From Chloroflexota bacterium (GTDB lineage Bacteria > Chloroflexota > Limnocylindria > Limnocylindrales > CSP1-4): a stretch of DNA of 7,752 bases. The DNA is taken from positions 1 through 7,752 of the forward strand of contig JAKAMV010000466.1 of assembly GCA_021812735.1 (NCBI GenBank), in the 5' to 3' direction. This document shows positions 1 to 5,888 of this stretch, piece after piece. How positions within the stretch are numbered: the stretch's first letter is position 1; the number at the start of each line of letters is the position of its first letter. A program made the translations under genes and the position numbers. A model generated the notes under the pieces. That model was not told the origin of the DNA and did no database searches. It was given only the letters and a program-made list of their open reading frames with translations.

Positions 1-1
1 C

Positions 2-889
2 GCGGACACGATCACCGTGCTGCGCCGGGGGCGCGTGGCGGGCACCGTGCTGCCGCACGAGACGAGCCGCGAGGAGCTGGCCAACCTCATGGTGGGCCGC
101 GATGTCGAGCTGACCGTCACGCGAGGCGAGGCGCACCCGGGCGACGTGGTGCTGGAGCTCCGGGACGTCTTCGTCCGCAACGATCGGGACGAGCTGGCGG
201 TCAAGGGGGCCAGCCTCGATGTCCGGGCCGGCGAGATCGTCGCGGTGGCGGGCGTCCAGGGGAACGGACAGACAGAGCTCGTCGAGGCGATCACCGGCCT
301 GCGCCACATCGACTCCGGCCACATCCGCATCTCCGGCACGGTCGTGGACGAGGCGAAGCCCCGCAAGGTGGCCGACCTCGGCGTGGCGCACATTCCCGAA
401 GACCGGATGCGCGACGGCCTCGTCAAGGCGATGACCGTCAGCGAGAACTACATCCTCGACTCGTACCATCGCCCGCCCTACAGCGCCGCCGGCCGGTTCG
501 ACCGCGAGGCGATCGCGCGCGAGGCGGCCAAGGGCGTCGAGGAGTTCGACATCCGTACGCCGTCGATCGCGACCCAGGTGGGCAGCCTGTCAGGCGGCAA
601 CCAGCAGAAGGTGATCGTGGCCCGCGAGTTCTCGCGGCCCGTCAAGCTGGTCGTCGCGGCGCAGCCGACGCGCGGTCTCGACGTCGGCTCGATCGAGTAC
701 ATCCACAGGCGGATCATCGAGCAGCGCGACGCGGGCGCCGCGATCCTCATCGTCAGCACGGAGCTCGACGAGGTCCTCGCCCTCGGCGACCGCGTGGCGG
801 TGATGTTCTCGGGGCGGATCGTGGGGGTGCTGCCGTCCGAGCAAGCGACCAAGGAGGCCGTCGGGATGCTCATGGGAGGCGTGCATTGA
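2..889 (+). CDS. Nucleoside/sugar ABC transporter ATP-binding protein, C-terminal NBD (5' partial)
   Basis: The reading frame is open to the left edge: codons before the GTG at 17 read A-D-T-I-T, which fits the end of a first NBD in this family. The gene therefore starts outside the window, and about half of a protein of roughly 500 residues is present. Numbering from the GTG at 17, the second NBD shows a Walker A-like GVQGNGQT (79-86), a PEDR motif (127-130), the signature LSGGNQQK (191-198), a Walker B region LVVAAQPTRGLD (211-222) and the switch-loop region STELDE (247-252). The Walker A Lys is replaced by Gln, and the strand before the D-loop ends in Gln where Asp/Glu is usual. Both changes are normal for the C-terminal NBD of RbsA/NupA-type tandem ATPases, so the domain is not decayed. 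The GNGQTE form and the two permeases that follow favour the BmpA/NupA (YufO) nucleoside branch over ribose or galactose importers. It energises import from the cytoplasmic face. Its stop codon overlaps the next start. The exact substrate is inferred from family and context. Confidence 0.9.
   Translation, partial: ADTITVLRRGRVAGTVLPHETSREELANLMVGRDVELTVTRGEAHPGDVVLELRDVFVRNDRDELAVKGASLDVRAGEIVAVAGVQGNGQTELVEAITGLRHIDSGHIRISGTVVDEAKPRKVADLGVAHIPEDRMRDGLVKAMTVSENYILDSYHRPPYSAAGRFDREAIAREAAKGVEEFDIRTPSIATQVGSLSGGNQQKVIVAREFSRPVKLVVAAQPTRGLDVGSIEYIHRRIIEQRDAGAAILIVSTELDEVLALGDRVAVMFSGRIVGVLPSEQATKEAVGMLMGGVH
874..879 (+). promoter_or_regulatory. Ribosome binding site supporting a TTG start
   Basis: GGGAGG lies 6 nt upstream of the TTG at 886-888. 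No ATG or GTG is better placed, so this site decides the start of the first permease. It sits inside the end of the ATPase gene, which suggests translational coupling. Confidence 0.7.
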
Positions 890-2085
890 GCGCCCTGAAG
901 CGACGGCTGGGGTCCCTCGCGATCCCGGTCCTGGCAGTCATCTCGGCGTTCATCGTCGGCTCGCTGTTCCTCATCTTCACCGACATCCCCGCGTTCGGGC
1001 TGTTGCCGGGCAAGCCGCTCGACTTCCTGGGGACCGCCCTCGGGCACGTCCTCGCGGCGTACGGGGCGCTCCTGACGGGCGCCTTCGGCGATCCCGCCAA
1101 GTTCGGCGACGCCCTGCGCGTCGGTACGCCCGAGGCGTGGGCGACCGCGTTCCGGCCGATCAGCGAGACGCTGGTGGCCGCGACGCCGCTGATCTTCACC
1201 GGCCTCGCGATCACGGTGTCGTTCCGGTCCGGCGTGTTCAACATCGGCGGCGACGGCCAGTTCGTCCTCGGCGCCCTGGGCGCCACCGCGACGGCCCTCC
1301 TGCTGCGCGACCTGCCGGTCCCGATCATCCTGCTCGGCGCGCTGGTCGCGGGCATCGTGTTCGGCATGATCTGGGGCTTCATCCCGGGCTTCCTCAAGGC
1401 GCGGACCGGCGCCCACGAAGTCATCACCACGATCATGCTCAACTACGTGGCGCTGCAGATCGTCCAGCTCGCGCTGCGGACGCCGTTCATGCGGCCGGCC
1501 ACGGGCTCGGAGCCGATCTCCAAGGTGATCGACTTCGCCCGCGTGCCAGAGCTGATCCCGCTGCCAGGCTTGCGGCTGCACTGGGGCTTCGTCGTGGCGC
1601 TGATCGCAGCCGCCCTGGTGTCGTACTTCCTGTTCCGCACCACCAAGGGCTTCGAGCTGCGGTCGGCCGGCCTCAACCTCACCGCTGCCCGGTATGCGGG
1701 CATGAGCGCCGGGGGCTCGATCATCCTGGCGATGGTCGTGTCCGGGGCGCTGGCGGGTCTCGGCGGCGCCTTCCAGGTCATGGGCACCGTCACCCAGATG
1801 TCCAACGACGTGAACTCCGGCTACGGCTGGACGGCGATCGCGCTGGCGCTCCTGGGCGGCACGAGACCGAGCGGGGTGGTCGCCGCGGCGATCCTCTTCG
1901 GCGCGCTCAACAACGGCGGCCACGAGATGCAGATCGAGTCGTCCATCCCGCTCGACCTGCTCGTGTTCATCCAGGCGCTGGTCATCATCTTCGTCGCCGC
2001 GCCGGACCTCGTCCGCAAGATCTATCGCCTCCGGCCGAAATCCGCTGAGTCCGGCGCACCTGCCGAGGAAGGAGCTGCAGCATGA
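886..2085 (+). CDS. Nucleoside ABC transporter permease (NupP/YufP-like, BPD_transp_2)
   Basis: This is an inner-membrane permease of 399 residues and one half of the presumed heterodimeric channel. The start is a TTG in a TTGA overlap with the ATPase stop, supported by GGGAGG 6 nt upstream. Hydrophobic segments are visible near residues 11-31, 94-112, 124-140, 146-168, 178-196, 233-250, 277-298, 313-324, 331-342 and 357-372. Family motifs seen are SGVFNIGGDGQFVLGA (115-130), GAHEVITTIMLNYVA (175-189), the cytoplasmic loop ELRSAGLNLTAARYAGM (257-273) and SGYGWTAIALALLGG (311-325). These are typical of permeases that work with BMP-family nucleoside-binding lipoproteins. The polar C-terminal tail is rich in Ala and Glu. 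The stop overlaps the next gene's ATG by 4 nt, so both permeases should be made together. Family assignment is secure; transport of nucleosides rather than another sugar derivative is inferred from the family and from the hydrolase genes downstream. Confidence 0.9.
   Translation: MSALKRRLGSLAIPVLAVISAFIVGSLFLIFTDIPAFGLLPGKPLDFLGTALGHVLAAYGALLTGAFGDPAKFGDALRVGTPEAWATAFRPISETLVAATPLIFTGLAITVSFRSGVFNIGGDGQFVLGALGATATALLLRDLPVPIILLGALVAGIVFGMIWGFIPGFLKARTGAHEVITTIMLNYVALQIVQLALRTPFMRPATGSEPISKVIDFARVPELIPLPGLRLHWGFVVALIAAALVSYFLFRTTKGFELRSAGLNLTAARYAGMSAGGSIILAMVVSGALAGLGGAFQVMGTVTQMSNDVNSGYGWTAIALALLGGTRPSGVVAAAILFGALNNGGHEMQIESSIPLDLLVFIQALVIIFVAAPDLVRKIYRLRPKSAESGAPAEEGAAA
2069..2074 (+). promoter_or_regulatory. 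Strong Shine-Dalgarno of second permease
   Basis: AAGGAG, within the purine run GAGGAAGGAG at 2065-2074, lies 7 nt before the ATG at 2082. It is among the best ribosome sites in the window and fixes that start. Confidence 0.8.
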
Positions 2086-3398
2086 CGGCCGCTGCCGCCC
2101 CCGCCAACGTCGTCCTCCCCGCCGCCAGCGAAGCCGAGCGCCGCGCGCAGCGCCGTGCGCGGATCGGGGGCGCCATCCTGGCCGTGATCGGCATCATCGC
2201 GTTCGCCTTCGCGTCGAGCACCATGGCCAACGAGGTCACCTTCAAGTTCTGGGTCACGGAGCAGGGCAAGGACTTCGTCGCGCTCGAGACTCAGGCCGGC
2301 CTGCTCTGGATCCTCGCCGGCGCGACCACTGGCTTCGCGGGGGTCTGGCAGCTCTGGCGAGCCCCGCGGGTCCGCTGGCGCCGCTGGATCGCCCTGTGGT
2401 CGCCCTTCTGGGTGGCCGCGGTCATCGGCACCCTGCTGACCGGCAAGCCGGCCGTCCTGACCAACGTCTTCGGGGGCACCTTCGAGTACGCCTTCCCGAT
2501 CTCGATGGGCGCGTTCGCCGCGGTGATCGCGGAGCGGTCGGGCATGTTTGACATCGCGGTCGAGGGCAAGCTGCTCGTCGGCGCCTGCGTCGCCTCGATC
2601 ACGGCCAGCATGGCGCTCCAGTGGCTCGGCCCGGACACCGGCATGATCGTCGGCCCCATCGTGGGGCCGCTCGTCGCCGCCCTGTCCGGCGTGGGCATCG
2701 GCGTGCTGATGGCCTGGCTGGCGATCCGCTACAAGGTCGACCAGATCATCACCGGCACGGTCGTCAACTTCGCAGCCCTGGGCCTGACCAACTTCGTCTA
2801 CCTGCGCGTGCTGCAGACCTACACCGACTACAACACGCCGCCGACCATCGAGAAGATCCAGATCCCGGTCCTGTCCAACATCCCGGTCCTGGGCCCGATC
2901 CTGTTCCAGGGCACCCCGTACATGTACCTCGGGTGGGTGGTGATGCTCATCCTGACGTACTTCATCTTCCGCACGCGCTGGGGCCTCCGCCTGCGCGCCT
3001 CGGGCGAGTACCCCCAGGCCGCGGCCACCGTCGGCATCAACGTCATTGCCATCCGCTACCGGGCGATGATGCTCGCGGGCGCGATCGCCGGGTTCGCGGG
3101 CTCGTACCTGTCCCTCCACTCGGCCGGCAGCTTCCAGATGAACATGTCGGCCGGCAAGGGCTGGATCGCGATCGCGGCCATGATCTTCGGAGCCTGGAAC
3201 CCGATCTTCGCCTTCGGCGCGGCCCTCGTGTTCGGCTTCGCGGATTCGTCCCAGCAGCTGCTCTCGCAGCTCGGCGTGGACATCCCGCCGCAGCTCCTCG
3301 CGAGCGTGCCGTACATCCTGACCGTCGTCGTGGTCGCGGGCCTCGTGGGGCGCGTCCGCGGGCCGGCCTCGTCGGGCCAGCCGTACGAGCAGGGCTAG
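2082..3398 (+). CDS. Nucleoside ABC transporter permease (NupQ/YufQ-like, BPD_transp_2) with long N-terminal extension
   Basis: This is the second inner-membrane permease of the importer, 438 residues long. The ATG start overlaps the previous stop (ATGA) and has AAGGAG 7 nt upstream. The conserved family core begins near residue 126. It includes ERSGMFDIAVEGKLLVGA (151-168), KVDQIITGTVVNFAALGLT (218-236), LRLRASGEYPQAAATVGI (302-319) and SAGKGWIAIAAMIFG (356-370), with about eight hydrophobic segments. The usual family form of the first motif is close to SGVxNIGLEGMML; here Asn is replaced by Asp and Met by Lys. Before the core lie about 125 extra residues: a charged Ala/Arg-rich start (1-28), then hydrophobic stretches near 29-45, 72-90 and 102-119. 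Typical YufQ-type proteins are about 310-320 residues and lack this part. The extension reads in frame and with the same codon bias, so it looks genuine. Its function is unknown. The gene is followed after 3 nt by the nucleoside hydrolase. Confidence 0.9.
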   Translation: MTAAAAPANVVLPAASEAERRAQRRARIGGAILAVIGIIAFAFASSTMANEVTFKFWVTEQGKDFVALETQAGLLWILAGATTGFAGVWQLWRAPRVRWRRWIALWSPFWVAAVIGTLLTGKPAVLTNVFGGTFEYAFPISMGAFAAVIAERSGMFDIAVEGKLLVGACVASITASMALQWLGPDTGMIVGPIVGPLVAALSGVGIGVLMAWLAIRYKVDQIITGTVVNFAALGLTNFVYLRVLQTYTDYNTPPTIEKIQIPVLSNIPVLGPILFQGTPYMYLGWVVMLILTYFIFRTRWGLRLRASGEYPQAAATVGINVIAIRYRAMMLAGAIAGFAGSYLSLHSAGSFQMNMSAGKGWIAIAAMIFGAWNPIFAFGAALVFGFADSSQQLLSQLGVDIPPQLLASVPYILTVVVVAGLVGRVRGPASSGQPYEQG

Positions 3399-3401
3399 CC
3401 G

Positions 3402-4451
3402 GTGAGCGCCGGCTTCAACGCGGAGGACGCGGGACCGCTCCGCGCGGTCCCCGCGTTCCACCCCGCGCTTGCGACCGCCCGGACCGCGCCGCACGGGACG
3501 CCCGAGCGGCCGCTGCCTCTGATCATCGACAGCGACCCGGGGCTCGACGACGCGCTCGCCATCGGCCTCGCCTGCGCCAGCCCTGAGCTCCGGCTGCTGG
3601 CGGTGACGACCGTGGGCGGCAACGCCGACGTCGCCCACTGCACCGAGAACGCGCTCCGGCTCCTCCACGCCTACGGCCGCGACGACGTGCCGGTGGCGGA
3701 AGGGGCGGCTGGCGCGCTGCTGGGCGATATCGTCCGCGCGACCGACATCCACGGCATGAGCGGCGTCGGCAACACCGCGCTCCCGGCGGCCGTGAACGCG
3801 CCCCGCCCCGAGGGCGCCGTCGCGCTGATGGCGCACCTGATCGCGGACAGCCCCGAGCCGGTGGCCATCGCGCCGATCGGGCCGCTCACCAACATCGCGC
3901 TGCTCCTGCGGCTGTACCCGGGGCTCGTGTCGCGGATCGGGCACGTCTGCCTCATGGGCGGCTCGATCGGGGAGGGGAATACGACGGCCGCCGCCGAGTT
4001 CAACATCGTCGCCGACCCGGAGGCCGCGGACGTCGTGTTTCGATCGGGCCTGCCGATCACGATAATGGGCCTCGACGTGACCCACCAGGCGCTGCTCGAC
4101 CGCGCCTCCGCGCAGGCGCTGCGGGGCATCGGCACCCGCTCGGCCGTGATCGCGGCCGAGCTGACCGAATTCGCCCTCGAGCGGAACCTCGCGTGGTCCG
4201 GCTCCACCACCTCGGCGGTCCACGACGCCGTCGCCATCGCGCACCTGGTCGCTCCTGACCTCGTCACCGTGGCGCGCTACCAGGTGGCGGTCGAGACGGG
4301 CCACGGCCCGGCCCGCGGGCGGACCGTCTGCGATGGGCTGCCGAACCGCCTCCGTCGCCGGGGCCTCGAAGCCAACGCCGACGTCGGCATCGCCATCGAC
4401 CGCGGCCGGTTCGTCGGCCTGCTCCTGGACGCGTACGCGAGGCTCCCGTGA
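3402..4451 (+). CDS. Nucleoside hydrolase (inosine/uridine-preferring family, IU_nuc_hydro)
   Basis: This is a cytoplasmic, Ca2+-dependent enzyme that splits the N-glycosidic bond of ribonucleosides to free base plus ribose. It has 349 residues. All hallmark positions are present: the metal site DSDPGLDD (D43, D45, D49, D50), GGN with N74, HGMSGVGN (117-124), [12 protein letters not shown] (158-169), MGGS (185-188), N193, AEFNI with E199 and N201, DPEAA (205-209) and the late HDAVAIAH (274-281) supplying the H and D of the active site. The C-terminal RGRTVCDG (305-312) is also family-like. It should therefore be active; specificity cannot be read off. The first 38 or so residues are a non-conserved extension, and no other ATG, GTG or TTG occurs in frame before the catalytic motif. 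The GTG at 3402, with a weak AGGG 7 nt upstream, is thus the only usable start. It lies 3 nt after the permease stop and in the same frame. Context ties it to salvage of imported nucleosides. Confidence 0.95.
   Translation: MSAGFNAEDAGPLRAVPAFHPALATARTAPHGTPERPLPLIIDSDPGLDDALAIGLACASPELRLLAVTTVGGNADVAHCTENALRLLHAYGRDDVPVAEGAAGALLGDIVRATDIHGMSGVGNTALPAAVNAPRPEGAVALMAHLIADSPEPVAIAPIGPLTNIALLLRLYPGLVSRIGHVCLMGGSIGEGNTTAAAEFNIVADPEAADVVFRSGLPITIMGLDVTHQALLDRASAQALRGIGTRSAVIAAELTEFALERNLAWSGSTTSAVHDAVAIAHLVAPDLVTVARYQVAVETGHGPARGRTVCDGLPNRLRRRGLEANADVGIAIDRGRFVGLLLDAYARLP
3425..3458 (+). promoter_or_regulatory. GC-rich hairpin at the start of the nucleoside hydrolase gene
   Basis: The arms 3427-3438 (ACGCGGGACCGC) and 3444-3456 (GCGGTCCCCGCGT) can form a 12-bp stem with one bulged C and a 5-nt loop. 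A G-T and a G-C pair can extend it to 3425/3458. It lies about 25 nt inside the coding sequence, in the non-conserved N-terminal extension, and no T-run follows. It could affect mRNA stability or translation between the transporter and enzyme parts of the operon. In DNA this GC-rich, chance pairing must also be considered. Confidence 0.35.
4439..4442 (+). promoter_or_regulatory. Ribosome binding site of second hydrolase-like ORF
   Basis: GAGG lies 5 nt before the GTG at 4448, inside the last codons of the first hydrolase. The site suggests that the short downstream ORF still is, or once was, translated by coupling. Confidence 0.55.
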
Positions 4452-4768
4452 ACGCCGACAGCACCGCCGTTCCCGATGGAGGCCCGGCCCGCCGCACGCC
4501 GGTCATCATCGACTGCGACCCGGGCCACGACGACGCGCTGGCGATCGCCCTCGCCCTCGCCCGGCCGGAGCTCCAGGTGCTGGGGATCACCACGATCGGC
4601 GGCAATGCGCCGCTGGCGGCGACGACGCGCAACGCGCTGCGGGTGCTCGCGCTGCTGGGCCGCCCGGACGTCCCCGTGGCCGCCGGGCCTGCCCAGCCCC
4701 TGGTCCGTGCCCTCGAGACGCGCCCCAGGTGCACCGTGCTGATCGAGGCCGTCGCGAGTTACCGCTGA
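4448..4768 (+). CDS. Truncated, internally deleted nucleoside hydrolase (probable pseudogene)
   Basis: This ORF has 106 codons, and its GTG start overlaps the upstream stop (GTGA), with GAGG 5 nt before it. Residues 18-92 are clearly the N-terminus of a nucleoside hydrolase: [16 protein letters not shown] (20-35) with metal ligands D24, D28 and D29, and TTIGGNA (48-54). A hand alignment gives about 60% identity to the complete hydrolase upstream over roughly 70 residues, so it is an old paralogue and not a fresh duplicate. The family is normally about 310-350 residues. The middle is missing, including the HG loop, the GN...AEFN motif and the late active-site HD. The last residues, [10 protein letters not shown], resemble the usual end of the family (compare LLLDAYARL in the upstream enzyme). 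The simplest reading is an internal deletion of roughly 200 residues that kept both ends. It cannot be catalytically active as it stands. A misassembly, or a frameshift near 4717-4730, are alternatives. Confidence 0.75.
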   Translation: MNADSTAVPDGGPARRTPVIIDCDPGHDDALAIALALARPELQVLGITTIGGNAPLAATTRNALRVLALLGRPDVPVAAGPAQPLVRALETRPRCTVLIEAVASYR

Positions 4769-4781
4769 CCTGCTGCCGCCG

Positions 4782-4809
4782 CGGGCTCCGCCGGTAATCG
4801 GCGAGCCCG
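4782..4809. terminator. Convergent-intergenic hairpin A (terminator-like)
   Basis: The arms CGGGCT-C-CGCCG (4782-4793) and CGGCGAGCCCG (4799-4809) form an 11-bp stem with one bulged C and a GTAAT loop. It begins 14 nt after the stop of the short hydrolase-like ORF. No T-run follows on either strand, so it is at best a U-less terminator or an RNA-end stabiliser. It shares 4802-4809 with hairpin B, so only one of the two can form at a time. Confidence 0.45.
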
Positions 4810-4827
4810 GCGGGTGGGCCGGGCTCG
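4802..4827. terminator. Convergent-intergenic hairpin B (terminator-like)
   Basis: This is a perfect 9-bp inverted repeat, CGAGCCCGG (4802-4810) and CCGGGCTCG (4819-4827), with an 8-nt loop. It sits between converging genes and could serve both directions. There is no T-run on either side. It competes with hairpin A for the 4802-4809 arm. The rest of the 93-nt spacer (4769-4861) shows nothing else. Confidence 0.45.
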
Positions 4828-4861
4828 TGGCGGTGGCTGCGGTCGGACGCGCTCGCGGTGA

Positions 4862-5857
4862 TCAGCCCGCCGGCGTGAGCCAGACCGGGTACTCGGTCAC
4901 GTCCACGGTCGAGCCGTCCTTGGCCGAGAGGTCGAACACTCGCAGCGTGCCCCACTGGGCCTTGGCGACCGTGTAGGGGACGCTGGTCGAGAAGGTCCCC
5001 CAGCAGCCGGTGCCGCAGGAGGCCATAACCTGCTGGTCGGCGAGCACCTTGCCCTTGGCGTCCTCGACCTGGACCCGGAAGACGGCCTCGAACACATTCG
5101 CGACGCCCGACACGACGACCGGGTTGCCGGCGCCGGCGCCCCACGCCGGGTGGTCCACGAAGATCGCGCGCAGGAGCTGGCCCTGATAAGCGGAGCGCTG
5201 GCCGGCGATCCCGCTCGCGGGCTGTCCGTCGAACTGGAAGACGACCGACTTGACCGTGGCGAACTGGGTCAGCGTGTAGACGACCTGGCCGTACCGCGCG
5301 TCGGGCGCGGACTGCGAGTAGCCGGCCTGGAACTCGCTCGAGAGGTTGACGGTGGCGACGCCGCTCTTGATCGCGAGGCCGAGGAGCCGGGTCGAGGCGG
5401 GAACCGCCGAGCGGAGTGCCGGGTTCGCGTCCAGCTCGTCGGCACTCGGGCCCGCGATCAGCTGGCGCATCGCCGCGGCGGCGACGCCGGTCGTGGCCGG
5501 GATCGTGCGCAGGACCGGGACGAGGCCGGTCTGGCCGAGCACGAAGTATGCGCGGACGAGCGTGGTGCCCGAAGCGGTCGGCGACGCCGTGGGGGTCGGC
5601 GCGGCGGGCGTGGCACTGGCGGCCGACGACGTGGGCGACGATGCCGGAGCGGACGTGGCGGGCGCGGCGGCCGTGGGGCTGGCCTGGCCGGTGGGCCCCG
5701 GCGTGGCGTCGCCCGAGGGCGGGGCGACCGATGCGTCGCCGGTGGGGGCGGGCGAGGACGGGCTGCCGAGCGGACCGGCCGTCGGCGTGCAGCCGACGAG
5801 GGCGAGGGCGGCGGCGAGGGCGAGGAGGGCGGTGACTGGACGGCCGGCGGTTCGCAT
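4862..5857 (-). CDS. Lipoprotein with GerMN and Gmad2 domains (LpqB-like position)
   Basis: This is an exported, probably membrane-anchored protein of 331 residues. The N-terminus is a lipoprotein signal: R2 and R6, a hydrophobic core at 8-20 and the lipobox LVGC with C23. Residues 24-98 form a low-complexity Ser/Thr/Pro/Ala linker, probably spanning the cell wall. A GerMN domain follows (about 99-212), showing VRAYFV, a long helix with LIAGP (133-137), the IP-like AVPAST, VATVNLSSEF (167-176) and VVYTLTQF. A Gmad2 immunoglobulin-like domain ends the protein (about 235-328), with VVVSGVANVFEAVFRV (247-262) and WGTLRVFDLSAKDGS (302-316). C281 and C285 are the only cysteines besides the lipobox one and could form a disulphide. 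The ATG has GAGGT 7 nt upstream. It lies 31 nt after the kinase gene and is probably co-transcribed. In actinobacteria the GerMN lipoprotein LpqB follows mtrAB and modulates the kinase; a similar role here is inference. No sporulation role is implied. Confidence 0.85.
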   Translation of the reverse strand: MRTAGRPVTALLALAAALALVGCTPTAGPLGSPSSPAPTGDASVAPPSGDATPGPTGQASPTAAAPATSAPASSPTSSAASATPAAPTPTASPTASGTTLVRAYFVLGQTGLVPVLRTIPATTGVAAAAMRQLIAGPSADELDANPALRSAVPASTRLLGLAIKSGVATVNLSSEFQAGYSQSAPDARYGQVVYTLTQFATVKSVVFQFDGQPASGIAGQRSAYQGQLLRAIFVDHPAWGAGAGNPVVVSGVANVFEAVFRVQVEDAKGKVLADQQVMASCGTGCWGTFSTSVPYTVAKAQWGTLRVFDLSAKDGSTVDVTEYPVWLTPAG

Positions 5858-5864
5858 GGCCGGG

Positions 5865-5869
5865 ACCTC
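5865..5869 (-). promoter_or_regulatory. Ribosome binding site of the GerMN lipoprotein
   Basis: GAGGT on the minus strand lies 7 nt before the ATG at 5857. It is contained in the 31-nt gap between kinase stop and lipoprotein start. No promoter-like sequence is evident in that gap, in keeping with co-transcription. Confidence 0.7.
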
Positions 5870-5888
5870 GATGCGGGTTCCGAACGGC

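Noticed and set aside
17..19. GTG at 17 as the true start of the ATPase gene.
   Set aside because: In-frame codons upstream of it continue a family-like sequence to the window edge, and half of the expected protein would be missing. The gene is simply cut by the window.
251..274. Missing Walker A lysine in the ABC ATPase (Gln instead).
   Set aside because: Considered as an inactivating mutation, but substitution here is normal in the C-terminal NBD of this tandem family.
478..1923. A 481-codon minus-strand open frame opposite the ATPase and first permease.
   Set aside because: It has the same low-complexity Arg/Asp/Gly/His-rich character, with no motifs; it is a shadow of the sense genes.
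2022..4304. A 760-codon open frame on the minus strand opposite the second permease and the hydrolase.
   Set aside because: Its translation is dominated by Arg, Asp, Glu, Gly and Ala with no domain, and it is exactly antisense to genes with clear motifs. Stop-free antisense frames are expected from the G/C third-position bias.
5560..5788. Low-complexity GC-rich stretch as a possible repeat array or recombination site.
   Set aside because: It encodes the Ser/Thr/Pro/Ala linker of the lipoprotein; no unit of fixed length recurs, so it is a linker and not a tandem repeat.
4862..5857. A spore-germination role for the GerMN/Gmad2 protein.
   Set aside because: The domain names come from GerM of endospore formers, but these domains are common in exported proteins of non-sporulating lineages, and no other sporulation gene is nearby.
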